A stretch of 64,000 bases of DNA from Sphingobacteriales bacterium 39-19. Its GTDB lineage: Bacteria; Bacteroidota; Bacteroidia; Chitinophagales; Chitinophagaceae. Positions 27,952 through 37,480 of this stretch are shown here, piece by piece. The position numbers and the translations under genes are program-made. The notes below the pieces were generated by a model that searched no databases, was not told the DNA's origin, and was given only the letters and a program-made list of their open reading frames with translations. Numbering within the stretch: position 1 is the first letter of the stretch; each line of letters starts with the position of its first letter. The DNA lies in contig MKTX01000004.1 of the NCBI GenBank assembly GCA_001898465.1, forward strand, positions 142,622 through 206,621, in the 5' to 3' direction.

Positions 27952-28752
27952 GTGAACGCACCCAGCTACCAGATAAAATTAGACCAGTTTGAAGGCCCCT
28001 TCGATCTTTTGCTTTTTTTTATAGAAAGAGATGAACTGGATATTTATAATATCCCCATAACCAGAATCACCAATGATTTCCTGGATCATATACACCAAAC
28101 CGAAAAACTGAATATTGAGCTGAGCAGTGAGTTTATTTTATTCATCAGTACCCTTATGCGTATTAAAGCAAAGATGCTATTACCCCGAAAAGAAATAGAC
28201 GACCAGGGCAATGAAATAGATCCCCGCCAGGAACTGATTGACAAAATACTGGAATACAAAAAATTTAAAGAAGCTTCAGCAAAACTGGCCGAGATGGAAG
28301 CAGAAAGGCTCATGATGATAAAAAGAGGAAACCTGCAAAAAGAACTATCTGCCATTGGCGAAGAAGCAGGCGAAGGTACCGAAATACAAACGGTAACCCT
28401 TTTCAGGCTGATGAAAGCTTTTGAAAAAGTAGTACAAAAATTACAGGAACGTAATAACAAACCCGTTCATACGGTAATACAGTATAATTATACTATGGAA
28501 GGCATCCGGGATGCAATGCTCAGTATGGCGAAAGAACAAAAGACAATGGCTTTTGAAAAAGTATTTGACCAATGCGAAAACCGGATTCACGCAATATTTA
28601 TTTTCCTGAATTTATTAGAATTGGTGCAGCAAAAATATATAGGTATCCTGGTAGGCGAAGGCCGTAATAATTTTATTATTGAATGGAATGAAAACCGGGA
28701 AGAAGACCAAACGACAGTACTTACGCCGGAAGACTGGACAAATTGGAATTAA
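27952..28752 (+). CDS. scpA: Segregation and condensation protein ScpA
   Basis: About 266 residues from GTG 27952 (V/MNAPSYQIKLDQFEGPFDLLL). This is the kleisin subunit that bridges SMC heads with ScpB. Motifs: FEGPFDLLLFFIERDELDIYNIPI, the FILFISTLMRIKAKMLLP helix, and the C-terminal winged-helix part (FIFLNLLELVQQKYI). The only upstream ATG (27898) falls in the terminator stem of the previous gene and gives an atypical hydrophobic leader, so GTG is preferred. scpB is not adjacent. Confidence 0.9.
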   Translation: MNAPSYQIKLDQFEGPFDLLLFFIERDELDIYNIPITRITNDFLDHIHQTEKLNIELSSEFILFISTLMRIKAKMLLPRKEIDDQGNEIDPRQELIDKILEYKKFKEASAKLAEMEAERLMMIKRGNLQKELSAIGEEAGEGTEIQTVTLFRLMKAFEKVVQKLQERNNKPVHTVIQYNYTMEGIRDAMLSMAKEQKTMAFEKVFDQCENRIHAIFIFLNLLELVQQKYIGILVGEGRNNFIIEWNENREEDQTTVLTPEDWTNWN

Positions 28753-28798
28753 AAAGAGGCTTCTATTTTTATAAAAATTAGCCTGACTGCATTATTTG

Positions 28799-31479
28799 TT
28801 ACCTGAACTTATAACTAATTTCAAGCAAACCATACCGGGGTAAATTTCTATTGATTATTGACTTTTCAATAAAAGCGCCTTTATACCCATTGTAAACAGC
28901 TGTAGTATTGGTAATATTAATGCAGCTCAATTTCATGTTGACTTTATCTCTTTTTATATAATACCAAAAATATGTATTAACGAAATAATAATTTTGATTA
29001 TGAACAAAATAATTTGTTTTATAAAAATTTAATTTAGTTCCTATAGCCATTTTTTTACCAATAGTAGAAGAAAATAAAACGAAGGGATTAAAAGTAGAAG
29101 TGCCAACATTCGCATTTAAATCCTGATTGAATAAATAATCTATGCCAAAAGAAGTATTTACATTTTTTCCAATGGATGGCCTTATAGAAAGGTTCGTGTT
29201 GTAAAATAGATTTTTTCTGTCTGCAATCTGGCCATTTACTATAGATGGGTTAGAAAATAACAATAAACTGTTTTTAACACTTATGCCTGTATTGATTTTA
29301 TATATGTACTTATCGTACTTAAAATAAAGATGATCTAAATCTTGATTTGCAGGTGTGAAGCTTTGTTGATAGTAATCAAAATCTTTAGCAAAAGAAATAT
29401 TACTAATTAGGCTTTTAAACTGTGTAAAATGATACCAAGACAAAATAAAGCTAGCGCCCTTTTCAAATTTCCGATATGAATAAGATACCATTAATTTTAA
29501 ATTATTCAACCTTCCTTCTATATCCTCATTGTAATTAAAACTACGATACGAAGCTAATACAGGATGAAGAGTCTGCATGGCTAAATTAGGAAGTTCGTTA
29601 TTATATCCAATATTTACTGAAATTTGATGCAAACTATTAAAATTATAAGACAAGTTAATATTAGGCACGAAATTTATCGCAGAATTTTTCTTTAAAGTTT
29701 TTGTCGAAAAATCATTAAATCTCTGTTGAAAAAATGATACACCGGCATCTACTGTAATGTTTAGTTTATTTAGTGAATATGATTTACTATAATTTAAAAT
29801 AGTATTATTTGATTGCAAACAAGCAAAGTTCAAATATGTACCTGGTAAAACATACTGGCCATTTTCAATATTTAACCCTAATGTTGAGTTGAGCTTTGAA
29901 TTAATATTTGTATTTGAAATACTTAGCGAGTGAGTACGCCTATCATTCCTTCTGAATAAATATTTAAGTGACAATTTGTTGTAGTTAATACGGTTATTCA
30001 CAGCCTGGTTTTGCATATTTGTTTTATAGACAGAATCAATATCCCTAAATTCATTTTGCTCTATGGTTAGTTTCTCAAATTTAGTATCATAATTATTTTG
30101 TACCATTGCCTGCAGTGCCCTATTTGAATCTATCTTATGAGTAAAAAAAACACCTGCTGAGAATCGATTAAATAAATTGTTTACTTCAGTTACGTAATTA
30201 ACAGGTGCCAATATAAGTTCTCCCATATTGTATTTTTTCTTATTGTATGCAGTTGCAAATAGGATTTGATTTTTTTTATTTTGAAAGGTGAATTGCAAAT
30301 GATTGTTTAGAAATAAAGGACTAAATAATTTATTAGAATTTTCCAGGAACGAAAAATTAGAATTCGTGAGGTTGGTAACAGATACATCTTTAAACTGGGA
30401 TATTTTATCAGAATAAACATCTGCAAAATATTTCAAATTTAGATGCTCATTTAATTTGATACTGTTATTTAAAACCAGCATTTGAGATCTATTAAACAAA
30501 GTATTTTGTGCATTTGAAAAGAGGGCCTGGTAAATAGCTTATCTTCAGTTATATAATTTGGCATTACACTCTTGTCGAAATCATTATCTTTTATCTGGTC
30601 AAATTCCTCAGTACCCAAAATTTCATTGTAAGGACTTTCGCCGATATTATTTTTACTGGCAATGCCCATTGTTTTTATAAAGCTATTAAACACAAAGATG
30701 TTTCCCGTAAAACTATACCTATCCTTTATACCAGCGCTAGCTTTGAAACTCCCAAAAGTTTTCAATTTTTTAGGGTTTTTAAGTTTTAAGTTCATAACCT
30801 GCCTATTGCTATTAGATAAATCTTTTAAAAGAGAGTTACTGTTATATTTGTCTATAATCTCCACCCTATCTATCATTCCCGGCTCAATGTTTTTAGAAAT
30901 TTGCTTATAATTTTTAGTGAGTACATCTCCTTCTATTAAAACATTTTCTATCGGCTTACCATTGAACAGAATATTACCCGTTGCATCCACATCAAATCCA
31001 GGCATTTTCCTAAGCACATCTTCCAGGTTATTATCCAGTTTATTTTGAAATGAATTGATTTTAAAAATTGTAGTATCGCCATTTACAATAATGGGTTTTG
31101 TATGAACAATAACTTCTGAGAGTTGAATAGTCTTTGGATCTAAAATTATTGAATGTAAATTTTTATCAGAAAGCAAATCATTTAGCAAAATTGATTTTTC
31201 AAAGTAACCAATTAAATTAAAAGTTAGATTTATTGGATTATGCTTTAGCGAATCATTTAAATTACAGACATCCAATAGAAAAGACCCATCATGTTTTGAG
31301 ATAGAAAATAAATTATTTTGAGGAATATTTAAAGTAATAATTACAGATGACAGCTTGTTATTATTAGGCCCATATATTACCCCAGACAATTTTATACATT
31401 TTTGGGCGTTTACATTAAAATAAAAACAAAATGAACTTAAAAAAATAAGTATTAATTTAATAGGAGTGTAGGTTTTCAA
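28799..31479 (-). pseudogene. Frameshifted TonB-dependent receptor-like outer-membrane protein
   Basis: Two consecutive minus-strand frames together make one receptor of about 890 residues. The N-terminal 336-residue part has a signal peptide ending in NVNAQ, a carboxypeptidase-regulatory-like domain (LSGVIYGPNNNKLSSVIITL), and a plug-like segment (EDVLRKMPGFDVDATGNILFNGKPIENVLIEGD). It runs into a stop after ITEDKLFTRPSFQ. The following frame continues naturally with LFSNAQNTLFNRSQML and is a beta barrel to the final LLEISYKFR. The break is at about 30515-30525, at AAAA and GGG runs; restoring one base joins the frames. No canonical slippery heptamer is present. It is either a recent mutation or a sequencing error. 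It is followed upstream by a GLPGLI protein, a common partner. Confidence 0.8.
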
Positions 31480-31503
31480 AACAACAGAATGAAAAATTAG
31501 TTT

Positions 31504-32352
31504 TTAGTTTTGCCTTATTTCCAATCCATAGAGGCCAATTTTGGTTTTTACCCTTGTATTTAAATCTACTTTATCGCTATGTTCCTGGCTTTGCAGGGCT
31601 GCTTCCACTCCCTTCATTTGTTGATGCATTTCTTCATTCCTGTATTCCATATACTTCTGCAAGCTAATAGGTATGCCACTTTCTACAAAACGAGTAACCG
31701 TTTCCTTTGTAGGATACTCAATCTCAGTAGCATAAAGTTTTACCTGTTGTTTAGTATCTTCCATTTCTAATATTAAACCGGGTAAGCCTTTAAATTTCCA
31801 GGGTCCTTCACTAATGGGGATTTCATTTGTAAACCATGCGATGTAACTCCTACCTCTAAAATCACAAGTTGCTTTCATGCATGTGTACTGCTGAATGATT
31901 TTAGATTCAATCGAAATTTTCCAATTTATTTGCGGTAACTTCTCCTTAGTAATTACATAATCATTGATCATCTTTTCCCTTACAAAAATTGAATCATTCG
32001 TTTTATCGAAATAAACGATATTACCAATAGTGTCAAATCTTTTTCCAGACCCGATTGTATATTTATTGGTACCACTCTTTTTTTCATTTAGAATATTTTC
32101 CATGGTTATCCCTTCTGGTTTTGGAGTCAAATTTCCAGGTAGTTTTGCAAAAACATAACTTGAGGCATTGTTATCCCCTATTAAAACTGCTTCTCTACCC
32201 ATAGTATCAGCCAATACTTTGGTTGTGTCCATTTGTAAACAATGCCTGTAAATAATTTTATACCTGTTTGTTTGAGCAAAAGTGCCTAAAACACTAACTT
32301 GGCAGATGATAAAAAAACAAAGGTAAATTGTATAAGACGATAATTGTTTCAT
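31504..32352 (-). CDS. GLPGLI family protein
   Basis: 282 residues with a signal peptide (about 1-26). The family-naming block is present as KFKGLPGLILEMEDT, preceded by the usual FRGRSYIAWFTNEIPISEGPW. GLPGLI proteins occur in Bacteroidota next to TonB-dependent receptors; their function is not known. Here the receptor gene begins 24 nt downstream and is broken by a frameshift. Codon use is AT-rich compared with the flanking housekeeping genes. Confidence 0.92.
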   Translation of the reverse strand: MKQLSSYTIYLCFFIICQVSVLGTFAQTNRYKIIYRHCLQMDTTKVLADTMGREAVLIGDNNASSYVFAKLPGNLTPKPEGITMENILNEKKSGTNKYTIGSGKRFDTIGNIVYFDKTNDSIFVREKMINDYVITKEKLPQINWKISIESKIIQQYTCMKATCDFRGRSYIAWFTNEIPISEGPWKFKGLPGLILEMEDTKQQVKLYATEIEYPTKETVTRFVESGIPISLQKYMEYRNEEMHQQMKGVEAALQSQEHSDKVDLNTRVKTKIGLYGLEIRQN

Positions 32353-32394
32353 TTAAAAAATTAGTTTAAGAAAAGGGTAAGAGAAAATCAAATA

Positions 32395-32712
32395 TTAATC
32401 CGCTAAATTAAATGTATAACACCTAATTGTAATGGTATAAGTATAAATACATGAACCATCTGGCGTATTGCAGTTTACACTCTCTAAAACCGGCTCATCT
32501 GCAAAGCAAATTGTAGTTTGGAGATACTTGGTAAAGTCATTTTTAGTTAAAGGTGATTTTGATTTGATAATAAATACTTTATCCTTCGCAGGCTTTTTAA
32601 AATTAGCCATATTTTGAGTTTTTCTTTCTGGCACAGAATTAAAACTATATGCAAAATAAGCTGTTGGAAGGAGAAAACATAATAGCATAATAAAGAAAAT
32701 AATTTTTTTCAT
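32395..32712 (-). CDS. Small secreted Cys-containing protein, unknown family
   Basis: 105 residues. Signal peptide of about 20 (MKKIIFFIMLLCFLLPTAYF), then a short basic segment, then a C-terminal region with four Cys (CFADEP, VNCNTPDGSCIY, IRCYTF). It lies 42 nt upstream of the GLPGLI gene and probably in the same transcript. It may be an exported peptide or precursor handled by the GLPGLI-receptor pair; that is inference from position only. Confidence 0.6.
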   Translation of the reverse strand: MKKIIFFIMLLCFLLPTAYFAYSFNSVPERKTQNMANFKKPAKDKVFIIKSKSPLTKNDFTKYLQTTICFADEPVLESVNCNTPDGSCIYTYTITIRCYTFNLAD

Positions 32713-32935
32713 AAATGTCTCTTTAGTTTTGTTAAATAATTAATTAATTAATTCTCTTACCCCTTAGATTAATTAGAATCAACAAAATTGCTATTGTTAT
32801 ATATATATTTTCAGGCTTTATAAGCATAGAAATAGGCTAATTAAGCATACTCTAAAAAAAATATTTAGATTGGAACTTTATTTATTATTTTACAATACAA
32901 ACACCCTGATTTAAACTTTTTTAATCCCTATTTTT

Positions 32936-33157
32936 ATGTATAAAGTAAATACGAAGAAATTAAAATCTATAAGGATAGCCAAAGGATTTAGCCAGATTGC
33001 TATTGCTGAATTACTATTTATGGAACAAACAACCTATTCTAAAATTGAAAATGGGAAAAACGGCCTAAAAATGGACACAGCATTTAAAATTGCAGAAGTA
33101 CTTCAAATTTCATTAGAAGATTTTATAGAACCCCCGGTACCAAAACCTACAAAATAA
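32936..33157 (+). CDS. XRE-family helix-turn-helix regulator
   Basis: 73 residues, a stand-alone HTH_3 domain: IRIAKGFSQIAIAELLFMEQTTYSKIENGKNGLKM contains the Q-x-x-x-A...YSKIE recognition pattern. It is divergent from the small secreted protein and GLPGLI genes. The 223-bp AT-rich gap between them probably holds its operator. Confidence 0.85.
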   Translation: MYKVNTKKLKSIRIAKGFSQIAIAELLFMEQTTYSKIENGKNGLKMDTAFKIAEVLQISLEDFIEPPVPKPTK

Positions 33158-33263
33158 CTATAGGAAATTTTATTTTTATCTTTTATTTAGCTCAGGCAGG
33201 CAGGCTGTTGAACGGAGCGTCGCCAATGCAGCCGCTTCATGCAGGTATGCCGGTACAAAAAAA

Positions 33264-33281
33264 CCATTGAAAAATCAATGG
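33264..33281 (-). terminator. Terminator of dxs
   Basis: CCATTGA (33264-33270) and TCAATGG (33275-33281) form a 7-bp stem with a 4-nt loop. On the minus strand a T7 run follows (A-run at 33257-33263). It starts 27 nt after the dxs stop. Confidence 0.8.
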
Positions 33282-33307
33282 CTTATACATTTGTTATTTA
33301 GATAAAA

Positions 33308-35230
33308 TTATTTCTGCAATATTTTTACAGAAACTGCAGAACGGATTTCGGCTGCAATACTTTCCGCATCTAAACCAATTTCTTTATATAGTTCTTTGGG
33401 TGTACCATGTTCTACCAACCTGTCTGGTATGCCCATTATTTTTACATCGGCTTTATATCCGTGTGTATTCATAAACTCCAGTACGGCGCTTCCAAAACCA
33501 CCTACTATTGTTCCATCTTCTACCGTGATTATTTTTTTGAACTTGCCAAACACTTCGTGCAGCAATTCTTCATCCAAAGGTTTGGCAAAACGCATATCGT
33601 AATGCGCCGGGTTAATGCCATCTGCTTTTACGGTGCGAATTGCGGAGGCTGCAAAATTTCCGGGATGGCCAAAAGAAAGTATGGCTATTTCTTCACCATC
33701 TTTTATTTTTCGGCCCTTGCCTATTTGTATTTCTTCAAATGGGGTGCGCCATTCCGGCATCACGCCTTCTCCCCTTGGGTAGCGGATTACCATGGGTAAT
33801 TTTGTAGATTCTAATTGTGCTGTGTACATGAGGTTGCGCAATTCTTTTTCATTCATGGGTGCACTTACAACCAGGTTGGGTATGCAGCGCATATAGGCTA
33901 TATCGTAACAGCCATGGTGCGTGGGTCCATCTTCGCCTACCAGGCCGGCACGGTCTAAGCAAAAAACAACCGGCAATTTTTGTATGGCTACATCATGTAT
34001 TACCATATCATAAGCCCTTTGCATAAAAGAAGAATAAACATTGCAAAACACCTTCATCCCTTGTGTGGCCAGTCCGGCGCTTAGTGTTACTGCATGTTGC
34101 TCACAAATGCCCACATCAAAAGCACGGTCAGGCATTTTATCCATCATAAACTTTAAGGAAGACCCACTTGGCATTGCCGGGGTGATGCCCATAATTTTTT
34201 TATTTTTTTCTGCCAGTTCAATGATGGTATGGCCAAATACATCCTGGTACTTGGGTGGCTGTGGCAACTCGTAAACTTTCTTTTTTATTTCGCCGGTAAT
34301 TTTATCAAACAGGCCAGGTGCATGCCATTTGGTTTGATCTTTTTCTGCCAGTTCATAGCCCTTTCCTTTCACCGTTTTTATATGTAATAATTTAGGGCCC
34401 GGAATTTTCTTAAGGTCAGCGAGGGTTTCTGCCAGCTTCACTACATTATGTCCATCAATGGGGCCAAAATAACGAAGTTTTAAAGCTTCGAATAAATTAC
34501 TGCTCTTGCTTACCACCCCTTTGATACTGGCTTCCAGTTTGCTTGCCATTTCACGGCTAAAGTTTTTTCCTATGGGTAGTTTGCCCAATGCCTTCCATAC
34601 ATTATCCCGCATATCGTTATATGTTTGCGAGGTAGTGATATCGGTAAGGTATTCTTTAAGCGCCCCTACGTTGGGGTCAATACTCATACAGTTATCATTT
34701 AAAATAATGATAAGGTTAGAGTTTTCGATACCGGCATGGTTCATGGCTTCAAATGCCAGCCCGGCTGTTAACGATCCATCGCCTATTACGGCAATATGCT
34801 GCCTGTCTTTTTCACCTTTATAATGGCTTGCCATGGCCATACCCAGGGCTGCCGAAATAGAAGTAGAGCTATGGCCCACTCCAAAAGTATCATATACACT
34901 TTCGCTTCGCTTGGGAAAGCCACTGAGGCCGCCGTACTTGCGGTTGGTAATAAAATTATCCCTTCTCCCGGTAAGTATTTTATGGCCATACGCCTGGTGG
35001 CCCACATCCCACACCAGCTGATCGTAAGGCGTATTGAACACATAATGCAGGGCCACACTAAGTTCCACTACGCCCAGGCTGGCGCCAAAATGACCGCCGT
35101 GTATGCTCACTACATCAATTATATATTGACGTAAGTCATTACATACTGCAACCAATTGATCTTTACCCAGTTTTTTTAAATCATCCGGGTTATTAATATT
35201 CGCTAAGAGAGGGCCAGGCGTAATTTCCAT
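33308..35230 (-). CDS. dxs: 1-deoxy-D-xylulose-5-phosphate synthase
   Basis: 640 residues. Thiamine diphosphate enzyme that condenses pyruvate and glyceraldehyde 3-phosphate, the entry to the MEP isoprenoid pathway. Motifs: [29 protein letters not shown], the ThDP motif GDGSLTAG...NDN (about 150-180), and the transketolase-like C-terminal half with [15 protein letters not shown]. Full length. It is monocistronic with its own terminator. It indirectly supplies undecaprenyl carrier for the wall enzymes encoded earlier. Confidence 0.98.
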   Translation of the reverse strand: MEITPGPLLANINNPDDLKKLGKDQLVAVCNDLRQYIIDVVSIHGGHFGASLGVVELSVALHYVFNTPYDQLVWDVGHQAYGHKILTGRRDNFITNRKYGGLSGFPKRSESVYDTFGVGHSSTSISAALGMAMASHYKGEKDRQHIAVIGDGSLTAGLAFEAMNHAGIENSNLIIILNDNCMSIDPNVGALKEYLTDITTSQTYNDMRDNVWKALGKLPIGKNFSREMASKLEASIKGVVSKSSNLFEALKLRYFGPIDGHNVVKLAETLADLKKIPGPKLLHIKTVKGKGYELAEKDQTKWHAPGLFDKITGEIKKKVYELPQPPKYQDVFGHTIIELAEKNKKIMGITPAMPSGSSLKFMMDKMPDRAFDVGICEQHAVTLSAGLATQGMKVFCNVYSSFMQRAYDMVIHDVAIQKLPVVFCLDRAGLVGEDGPTHHGCYDIAYMRCIPNLVVSAPMNEKELRNLMYTAQLESTKLPMVIRYPRGEGVMPEWRTPFEEIQIGKGRKIKDGEEIAILSFGHPGNFAASAIRTVKADGINPAHYDMRFAKPLDEELLHEVFGKFKKIITVEDGTIVGGFGSAVLEFMNTHGYKADVKIMGIPDRLVEHGTPKELYKEIGLDAESIAAEIRSAVSVKILQK

Positions 35231-35653
35231 GAAAATTTTATTGTATGTAAAGATAAATTATTTTGATATAACTGAAATGGCTAATTATGAGGATTTTAAC
35301 GGAAGAAGCGGTGAGAATGCGATGTATGAGATGTGACTGATGTTACAAATCATTTAGTGTTGAAATGTTTATCAGTCACTTGGGGTGCTCTTTGAACATA
35401 ACGCACTTCTTTTAATTTTGAAACTATAGTTTACTATACAATCAAAATACTGGCTTTATGTAGCTGCATTTATTTATCAGATATTTGATGAGTAATGCTA
35501 TTCTTCTTTAAGCTCCTATCTTTTTTTAAAGTCTTTTGAGAACAGTTGTGTTCAATTGTTGCCTCCTATAAAAACAAATGATTCAATCAAATTATTGTTA
35601 TATTTGTTAATTGCTGAATATGTGCAACTGATTACCTGATAAACCTAATTATC
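35231..35653. other. 423-bp intergenic region upstream of the four-gene module
   Basis: No convincing ORF or RNA gene was seen. The region is AT-rich and separates divergent dxs and the 599-residue protein gene. A perfect -7 box (TATATTTG) lies at 35599-35606. The remaining 300 bases hold no repeat I could recognise. The length is unusual for this compact window and leaves room for regulation of the module. Confidence 0.5.
35599..35606 (+). promoter_or_regulatory. Candidate -7 box for the four-gene module
   Basis: TATATTTG matches TAnnTTTG. It lies 47 nt upstream of the ATG at 35654. No good -33 TTG at 19-21 nt was seen. Confidence 0.45.
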
Positions 35654-37453
35654 ATGATTTCCATTTCACCCTCTTACAGAAATCCGGTATATCATTTTCA
35701 TGGCCCATCTACATTTAATAGTCCTTATTCCATTACTGACCAGGCATTAAAAAATTATGGAGTTGCCCGTGAATTGTTCGGCAGCACAAATATCATTTTA
35801 AGCCAGGATGATCTTTTCAACGTAAAGGATTATCAATATGCAGTATCGAAAGATGCCAATGGGAATGTCACTGCTGTTGGTATGTATTTTCTACCTGTAA
35901 GTGACAATTCATTTGTAATTGACCTTAACGGGAATCCTGTAGCTGGCAGCCAGATGGTGGATGATTTTATCCGAAGCAAGAGCGGCCTTGGACCCACCGA
36001 TGATATATATGCATTGATCTCTTATATGCATCCGGAATTAAACTCAGGCAGCATTCAGGCGTTGTCTCAAACCGATAAAAATGTGCTTGGCTTTACACAC
36101 ATGGGTGCCTATATTGGAAAAGGGATTACTAGTAATTCTCCCGTTGCTTATCATGATCACCGGTTTGGTTGTGCCTGGGGCGGTGTCATCGGAACCAATT
36201 ATGGGTATCCATGTAATATCCATATTGTTGGATTAAAAGGAGTGAACCAGAGTGTTTTTAACCGCAATTGTCAGTTGGTAGATATGCTGGTAGGACACGG
36301 ACTTGAATTTCCGGGAAACTACCAGGACTCTATGTTCAGGCCAGTTTTTGTAAATGCCGCATTAATGTACTACCGGGACTGGCTAATGCAGGAAGCTTAC
36401 CTGATAAATGATCCAACATGGTATTTCTATTGCGCTGCCAATAAACTCACCGTTTTAAATATTGCCTGTAACCTACCACATAATTTAAAATCTTTCCAGG
36501 AAGTATATGGAGAAACAGAAGGCACTACGCTTTGGAATCAATTTCTGAACAGGTACACAAATGTAACCGGCTTTAGTTTTGACTATTACCCTGGTTTAGA
36601 AACTGATTTTATACCTCTTTGGAAACAAGAAGGCCTCTCTGCTAAAGATATCACCCCCTTTACTATTCAACAATACAATGCATATGACCAACATAGAAGA
36701 GAGGGTACACCTTATAATGGGCCCGAACCTGTGCCTGCTCCAAAAGCAGTAGTATGTGAGGCACAATCAACAGCAGATCTCATTTATGAATTCATCCAGA
36801 TCTATGCCGATCCTTATGACGCAGGCCCCCTTGCTACACTCGGCGTACTTTGGGGCTGGAAGCAACCGGTGTTGCAGAGAACCGGCATTCCCGAAATTGA
36901 ATACCTTGTATATGCATTGGGCATTTTTCAAAAATTAGCGTATGAATATGCAAGAACCGGTGCTGCAGCAATACCTGCCCCTTCCTGGGAAGAGAGTCAA
37001 TGGTTTTGGGCAACTTATAATATTTTACTAACCATTTTTGGTGGAACAGGAAATAAGACAGCTAATCTTCAAGGCATCCAGGAGGTACAATCATTGATAG
37101 ATATGGATATGAAAGCATTTGATCTGGCAAAACTCTCTGTATCTTCTCAACCACCAACTGCTGAGATGCTGGCTGTTTATACATTACTGGATGTTAGTGA
37201 AAAATGGAATACGATTATGGCAGGAGGAATAATATCCAATCAGGATGCCTATAGTGAGTTCATGGAATCGGCTAAAACTGTTTTTGATGAGGCTGAAAAA
37301 ATAGTGGTGAAGAATCCTGGCAAAATACAATACAATATACTTCCCGCATCATTCAACCTTATTTCAAACGGACTTTATGGTAAAAATGAACTGGTAAATG
37401 TAGAAACTATTTGCACAGCAGTTGATATTAGTGAAATGCAGTTGAATAAATAA
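35654..37453 (+). CDS. Large protein of unknown family, possible LRAT/permuted NlpC-like core
   Basis: 599 residues with no signal peptide or membrane helix; I do not recognise the family. Residues of about 145-215 contain FTHMGAYIGKG (H149) and later NRNCQLVDMLVG (C206). The order His in H-x-G-x-YIG followed by an NC motif is the layout of LRAT and permuted NlpC/P60 cysteine enzymes, so a cysteine acyltransferase or peptidase fold is possible; this is a weak inference. The C-terminal 250 residues look helical. First gene of a module: 27 nt before the hybrid kinase-cyclase gene. It may be an effector or substrate of that sensor. Confidence 0.7.
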   Translation: MISISPSYRNPVYHFHGPSTFNSPYSITDQALKNYGVARELFGSTNIILSQDDLFNVKDYQYAVSKDANGNVTAVGMYFLPVSDNSFVIDLNGNPVAGSQMVDDFIRSKSGLGPTDDIYALISYMHPELNSGSIQALSQTDKNVLGFTHMGAYIGKGITSNSPVAYHDHRFGCAWGGVIGTNYGYPCNIHIVGLKGVNQSVFNRNCQLVDMLVGHGLEFPGNYQDSMFRPVFVNAALMYYRDWLMQEAYLINDPTWYFYCAANKLTVLNIACNLPHNLKSFQEVYGETEGTTLWNQFLNRYTNVTGFSFDYYPGLETDFIPLWKQEGLSAKDITPFTIQQYNAYDQHRREGTPYNGPEPVPAPKAVVCEAQSTADLIYEFIQIYADPYDAGPLATLGVLWGWKQPVLQRTGIPEIEYLVYALGIFQKLAYEYARTGAAAIPAPSWEESQWFWATYNILLTIFGGTGNKTANLQGIQEVQSLIDMDMKAFDLAKLSVSSQPPTAEMLAVYTLLDVSEKWNTIMAGGIISNQDAYSEFMESAKTVFDEAEKIVVKNPGKIQYNILPASFNLISNGLYGKNELVNVETICTAVDISEMQLNK

Positions 37454-37480
37454 TTCTGAAAATCAGATACCTGTTTTTGT

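Noticed and set aside
30500..30540. Programmed -1 ribosomal frameshift in the GLPGLI-linked receptor
   Set aside because: No X XXY YYZ slippery heptamer or downstream pseudoknot was seen, and such receptors are not known to use frameshifting.
33180..33260. GC-richer segment between the XRE gene and dxs as an insertion remnant
   Set aside because: No inverted terminal repeats, target duplication or transposase fragment was found; only the dxs terminator could be supported.
35231..35653. Possible RNA gene in the long gap before the module
   Set aside because: No stable GC-rich fold, tRNA-like cloverleaf or terminator was visible; only a -7 box could be supported.
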